A DNA stretch of 64,000 nt from Microbacterium aerolatum (GTDB lineage Bacteria > Actinomycetota > Actinomycetes > Actinomycetales > Microbacteriaceae), in NCBI RefSeq assembly GCF_007988825.1, contig NZ_BJUW01000007.1, positions 62,001-126,000 on the forward strand, given 5' to 3'. The notes under the pieces were generated by a model, which saw nothing but the letters and a program-made list of their open reading frames with translations, ran no database searches and was not told the origin of the DNA. Made by a program: the position numbers and the translations under genes. Position 1 is the first letter of the stretch. Every line of letters begins with the position of its first letter. Positions 60,526 to 64,000 of the stretch are shown one piece after another.

Positions 60526-61941
60526 TCAGTAGACGACCGACGGCGCGGGCGCCGCCTCGTCGTGGGTCTCGGTGGTGTCCGGCCCCTTCTGGGCCGCCTT
60601 GACGATGAGCCGGATCTCGACCACAGCGAGTGCGGCGTAGATCGCCGTGAACGCGATCAGCGAGATCAGGACCTCGAGCCCGGACGTGCCAGGCGAGACG
60701 CCGTCACGGGTGCTCATGAGCCCGAACACGATCCACGGCTGGCGTCCCATCTCGGTGAACACCCATCCGACGATGTTGGCGAACAGGGCGAGCGGATACG
60801 ACCAGATCGCGATCTTCCACATCCATTTAGCGACCGGCTTCTTCGCGTTCTTGCGCGTGACCCACAGCCCCACGAGCGCGATGAAGGCGTGCAGCATGCC
60901 CAGGCCGATCATCCAGCGGAACGACCAGTAGGTGATCCAGAGCACCGGCGCGAAGTTGTCGATGCCGAGGTCGGCGAACTGCACCGCGTACTCGGCGTTC
61001 AGGTCGTTGATGCCGTGCACGCAGGCGTCGAGCGTGTGCGTCGACAGCAGTGAAAGCAGGTACGGCACGCGGATCGAGAACAGCTCGGACGAGCCGTCGG
61101 GAGTGCCGAGCGTGAACAGGCTGAACGAGGCATCCGCCCCGCAGACCGTGTCGAATGTCGCCTCTGCCGCCGCCATCTTCATCGGCTGCGCGGCGTACAT
61201 CGCGAGTCCCAACTGGTCGCCGGTGAGGGCGACGCCGGCGGTGGAGACGAGCATCGCCCACAGGCCGAACTTCAGCGAGACGTGCATCGTCTCGAGGTGC
61301 TGGCCGCGGTAGAGGTGCCAGGCCGACACCGAGATGATGACACCGGCGGCGAACATGAACGCGCCGAAGATCGTGTGCGGGAAGGCGGCGAGCGCGACCG
61401 GGTTCGTCAGGAGCGCCCAGAAGTCGACGAGCTCGGCGCGGTTGGTGGCGGGGTTGTACTCGTAGCCGACCGGGTTCTGCATGAAGGCGTTGGCGGCGAT
61501 GATGAAGTACGCCGACATGATGCTGCCGATCGCGACGAACCAGATGCTCATCAGGTGGAGCTTGCGGGGCATCTTGTCCCACCCGAAGATCCAGACCCCG
61601 ATGAAGGTCGCCTCGAAGAAGAACGCCAGCAGCCCCTCGAAGGCGAGCGGGGCACCGAACACGTCGCCGACGAAGCGGGAGTAGTCCGACCAGTTCATGC
61701 CGAACTGGAACTCCTGCACGATGCCGGTCACGACGCCCATGGCGAAGTTGATCAGGAAGATCTTGCCGAAGAACCGGGTCAGGTGCAGGTAGTGCACCTT
61801 CGCGGTGCGCACCCACGCGGTCTGGAAAATCGCCGCGGCGAGCGCCATGCCGATCGTCAGCGGAACGAACAGGTAGTGGTAGACGGTCGTGAGACCGAAC
61901 TGCCATCTGGCCAGCGCAAGTGGATCGAGCCACTCCATCAC
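60526..61941 (-). CDS. cydA: Cytochrome bd oxidase subunit I
   Basis: The 471-residue subunit has the haem ligands typical of CydA: RWQFGLTTVYHYLFVPLTIG with the first His, and the Q-loop region with haem-b ligands later (VGWVFTEMGRQPWIVFG is the conserved GWxxxExGRQPW signature). Nine helices. It begins 24 bp after the regulator gene, so regulator and cydABDC form one operon. Confidence 0.95.
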   Translation of the reverse strand: MMEWLDPLALARWQFGLTTVYHYLFVPLTIGMALAAAIFQTAWVRTAKVHYLHLTRFFGKIFLINFAMGVVTGIVQEFQFGMNWSDYSRFVGDVFGAPLAFEGLLAFFFEATFIGVWIFGWDKMPRKLHLMSIWFVAIGSIMSAYFIIAANAFMQNPVGYEYNPATNRAELVDFWALLTNPVALAAFPHTIFGAFMFAAGVIISVSAWHLYRGQHLETMHVSLKFGLWAMLVSTAGVALTGDQLGLAMYAAQPMKMAAAEATFDTVCGADASFSLFTLGTPDGSSELFSIRVPYLLSLLSTHTLDACVHGINDLNAEYAVQFADLGIDNFAPVLWITYWSFRWMIGLGMLHAFIALVGLWVTRKNAKKPVAKWMWKIAIWSYPLALFANIVGWVFTEMGRQPWIVFGLMSTRDGVSPGTSGLEVLISLIAFTAIYAALAVVEIRLIVKAAQKGPDTTETHDEAAPAPSVVY

Positions 61942-61965
61942 GAGACTCCCTCTCTCCAGCGACCG

Positions 61966-62583
61966 TCAGGCCGCAGAATCCGTCAGCTGGACGATGCATT
62001 CCTCGGGCAGCGCGGGGTCGCGCACGAAAGCGGCGGCGAGCGGGCCTCCGGCCTGAGTGAGCACCCCCTGCATGAGACCGAGGTGCACCTGGCACAGCAC
62101 TGGGCGATCCTTCGATCGCGCCGCGGCGTGCGGGCACGGCGTGAGGTCCACGGTGAGCTGCCGGTCGTCGACGACGGGCTCGAATCCGCTCTCCTCGAGG
62201 TGTTCGATGAGGGCATCGAGCTGATAGGTGGCCGGGCGACCCAGATCGGATTCCGTGACGGGAAGCGCCCGGCGCATGAGGTCGCCGCGGCGGGCGGCCG
62301 CCGTGACCTTGTCGCGGGCCACAGGGCTGGATGCTTCCGGCGCTCCGGTGGCCGCGCTGTAGAGCGTGCGCGGTCGACCGCGAGTGGTGCGGCGCTCGGT
62401 GGCCTGGATGACGTAGCCGCCGTCGATGAGACGCTGCAGGTGCTCGCGCACGGTGTTCTGGTGGAGGCCGGTGGCATCGCAGATGTCGGCGATCGTGCGC
62501 GGGGACTGCGACTGGACCAGATGCAGGATCTGCACCCGGGAGAACGTTGAGATCGGCCCGCAGACGAGCCCGCCGTTGGCCAT
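61966..62583 (-). CDS. HTH regulator with C-terminal cysteine cluster, cyd operon
   Basis: The 205-residue protein starts with a winged HTH (TIADICDATGLHQNTVREHLQRLIDGGYV). The C-terminal half contains CPHAAARSKDRPVLCQVHLGLM and a later PEEC, four possible ligands as in SufR-like iron-sulfur regulators. It may sense oxygen, redox or NO through an Fe-S cluster and control the cytochrome bd genes that follow. This is inferred from motif and context. It is the first gene of the operon. Confidence 0.82.
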   Translation of the reverse strand: MANGGLVCGPISTFSRVQILHLVQSQSPRTIADICDATGLHQNTVREHLQRLIDGGYVIQATERRTTRGRPRTLYSAATGAPEASSPVARDKVTAAARRGDLMRRALPVTESDLGRPATYQLDALIEHLEESGFEPVVDDRQLTVDLTPCPHAAARSKDRPVLCQVHLGLMQGVLTQAGGPLAAAFVRDPALPEECIVQLTDSAA

Positions 62584-62744
62584 GTATCCATTATTTCGAG
62601 CCCCTGATCAGGCGGCGAATTCTGGGCCGTGAATAATCGCTTTTCGCGATAGGGATGTCGGATCCCGTCGATAGCGTCCCTGCATCGTTGCCTGCCGATC
62701 GCCATCATCGCGACTATCGCGACCGCGCCGCTTAGGCTGAGAGC

Positions 62745-63221
62745 ATGATCCCGGCAGCCGTCCTCACCGTGTCCGATCGGTCGGCCGCCGGCCTGCGAGA
62801 GGACACCGCGGGGCCGATTGCGGTCGAGGCGCTGCGGGCCGCCGGATTCTCCTGCGAGACGGCGAAGATCGTCCCGGACGGTGCGGATGCCGTCGAGAGC
62901 GCCCTGCGCGGACTCCTCGCGTCCGGCATCCGCCTGGTGGTCACGACCGGCGGCACCGGTGTCGCCCCGCGCGATGAGACTCCCGAGGGGACGGCGCGCG
63001 TCGTGGAGCGCGAGCTGCCCGGTATCGCCGAGGAACTGCGACGGCGCGGTGCGCAGGCGAAGCCGGCCGCGCTGCTGACCCGCGGCATCGCGGGCGTGGC
63101 AGTCAGCGCTCTCGGCGTCAACCTCCCCGGCTCCCCCGCCGCGGTCGCCGAAGGAATGCCCCTCGTGGTGTCCCTGGCCGGGCACGTACTCGATCAACTC
63201 GACGGAGGAGACCACGCATGA
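62745..63221 (+). CDS. mog: Molybdopterin adenylyltransferase-like protein (MogA/MoaB)
   Basis: The 158-residue protein has the MPT-binding motif VVTTGGTGVAPRDETPEGT and LPGSPAAVAE of the MoaB/MogA family, which activates molybdopterin with adenylate before metal insertion. It overlaps moaE by four bases (ATGA). Confidence 0.93.
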   Translation: MIPAAVLTVSDRSAAGLREDTAGPIAVEALRAAGFSCETAKIVPDGADAVESALRGLLASGIRLVVTTGGTGVAPRDETPEGTARVVERELPGIAEELRRRGAQAKPAALLTRGIAGVAVSALGVNLPGSPAAVAEGMPLVVSLAGHVLDQLDGGDHA

Positions 63222-63643
63222 CCGTTCGACTCGCCCGTATCAGCGATCAGCCGCTGTCCCTCGATGCCCACATCGCCGCCGTCGAGAACACGGCCGCCGG
63301 CGCGGTCACGACGTTCGTCGGTCGCGTCCGCGATCACGACCCGGATGCCGCCGACGCCGTCGTCGCGCTGGAGTACACAGCGCATCCCGACGCCGAGGCC
63401 GCACTGCACCGGATCGCCGAGGCCGCCGCCGGTGACACGGATGCCGTCATCGCTGTTAGCCACCGCATCGGACGGCTCGGGGTCGGCGAAGCGGCCGTGG
63501 CCATCGCCGTCGCGTCCTCGCACCGCGACGAGGCCTTCACCGTCTGCCGCGAGGTCATCGAGGCCATCAAGCGCGACCTGCCGGTGTGGAAGCGTCAGGT
63601 CGAGGTCGACGGCACGACGGCGTGGAAGGGGATCGGCGGGTAG
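63218..63643 (+). CDS. moaE: Molybdopterin synthase catalytic subunit
   Basis: The 141-residue protein fits MoaE: TTFVGRVRDHD, HRIGRLGVGEAAVAIAV, CREVIEAIKRDLPVWKRQ with the catalytic lysines. It transfers sulfur from MoaD thiocarboxylate to precursor Z. It is coupled to mog. MoaD is encoded convergently at 63651. Confidence 0.94.
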   Translation: MTVRLARISDQPLSLDAHIAAVENTAAGAVTTFVGRVRDHDPDAADAVVALEYTAHPDAEAALHRIAEAAAGDTDAVIAVSHRIGRLGVGEAAVAIAVASSHRDEAFTVCREVIEAIKRDLPVWKRQVEVDGTTAWKGIGG

Positions 63644-63650
63644 CCGGGCC

Positions 63651-63884
63651 TCACCCGCCCGCGAACGGCGGAAGCACGTCGATCGTCTGGGTGCCGGCGA
63701 GCGCGAACTCGTCGTCGACGCGGGCGCCGTCGACCAGCACCGCGCACCGCGGGAGCAGTCCGTGCAGGGCCGGATGGGCCGAGAGCAGAGCCGCCTTCAG
63801 CTCTCCGAGGGTCGCGGCATCCGTGGTCATCGCGTCGCGCCCGACTGCTTCCTGAGCGGCGGCGAAGAAGCGCACCGCCGTCAC
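63651..63884 (-). CDS. moaD: Molybdopterin synthase sulfur-carrier subunit
   Basis: A 77-residue ubiquitin-fold protein, VTAVRFFAAAQEAVGRD to the Gly-Gly end FAGG, which is thiocarboxylated. GTG at 63884 is preferred, because it overlaps the previous gene's stop (GTGA); a longer start at 63908 is possible. It works with MoaE. Confidence 0.9.
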   Translation of the reverse strand: MTAVRFFAAAQEAVGRDAMTTDAATLGELKAALLSAHPALHGLLPRCAVLVDGARVDDEFALAGTQTIDVLPPFAGG

Positions 63885-64000
63885 GACCGGTCCCCTGCGC
63901 TCTGCCATGTGGACGCGAGCGCGACGACGCCGTCGACGGCCTCGCGCACCTGTTCGGGGGAACCTCCGGCGCGCCCTGCGACGAGTCCCGCGACGAACGC
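63881..64000 (-). CDS. DUF6457-like protein, partial at right edge
   Basis: Only the last 39 codons are present: a helix VREAVDGVVALAST and tail QSAGDRS. Such small proteins sit beside mobA and moaD in actinobacterial molybdenum-cofactor operons. The gene starts beyond the window, and identity is by context and the short segment. Confidence 0.55.
   Translation of the reverse strand, partial: AFVAGLVAGRAGGSPEQVREAVDGVVALASTWQSAGDRS

Noticed and set aside
59506..61053. A plus-strand frame of about 515 codons opposite cydAB
   Set aside because: Extremely charged, lacking any domain; antisense to clear cytochrome bd genes.
1..64000. CRISPR arrays and rRNA genes
   Set aside because: No regularly spaced repeat array or rRNA-like sequence was seen; the intergenic repeats are far apart and lack spacers.

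Overview
The window is high-GC actinobacterial DNA. Gene content and codon style fit Microbacteriaceae, most likely Microbacterium or a close relative; this is inferred from gene families, not from a marker gene. It holds about 70 supportable genes and one tRNA, tRNA-Ser(CGA) at 47.9 kb. It divides into an accessory left part (1-24 kb), a metal-resistance block (24-29 kb), a mobilizable integrated element (about 31-47.9 kb) and an ordinary chromosomal segment (48-64 kb).

1-24 kb, mosaic accessory DNA. An O-antigen-ligase-like membrane protein is followed by a decayed membrane-protein remnant. A small membrane protein/YtrA-type GntR pair has a visible operator. Next comes a nested transposon: a complete IS30-family element (28-bp ends, TCG duplication) inside an IS3-family element that cuts off a lipoprotein gene. 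A second locus (7.7-8.9 kb) carries a broken paralogue of the small membrane gene next to the IS. At 9.3-13.6 kb a sulfur-stress operon lies divergent from a CstR-like repressor across two GC-rich operators; it encodes a rhodanese lipoprotein, DUF4395, TauE-type exporter, persulfide dioxygenase-rhodanese, thioredoxin and two tiny CxxC proteins. An accessory lgt follows. A two-component system converges on an ApbE/FMN-binding/ferric-reductase-like electron-transfer operon. Then come a VIT1-like transporter, an ECF sigma factor with an anti-sigma-like partner, and small exported proteins. A family of intergenic repeats built on a palindrome close to AAACGATCGTTT occurs about ten times in 1-24 kb, and I did not find it elsewhere in the window.

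24-29 kb: a decayed recombinase, a thioredoxin-fold protein, lspA, a CadD-type exporter, an SPC-type P1B ATPase and a CmtR-like repressor run as one overlapping operon. It ends against a 5'-truncated Y-family polymerase gene, which looks like an insertion scar.

31-47.9 kb: an arginine-rich coiled-coil protein and a MobF-like relaxase-helicase; a candidate defence cluster (endonuclease-NACHT protein, DUF4062/TIR-like protein, second nuclease-like protein); a zeta-toxin-like pair whose kinase has lost its P-loop lysine; a ribbon-helix-helix/ParA partition pair with TCCGGA repeats; an excisionase; and a tyrosine integrase beside tRNA-Ser. I saw no type IV secretion genes, so it looks like an integrative mobilizable element or integrated plasmid.

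48-64 kb: a MetE-like protein, an oxygenase-like protein, a serine hydrolase, an SRPBCC gene with a one-base frameshift, an M23/VCBS secreted protein, a lipoprotein, two MarR regulators, a DHA2 exporter with an unusually clear promoter-operator, a regulator-cydABDC operon with the cytochrome bd genes and their ABC exporter, and molybdenum-cofactor genes running off the right edge.
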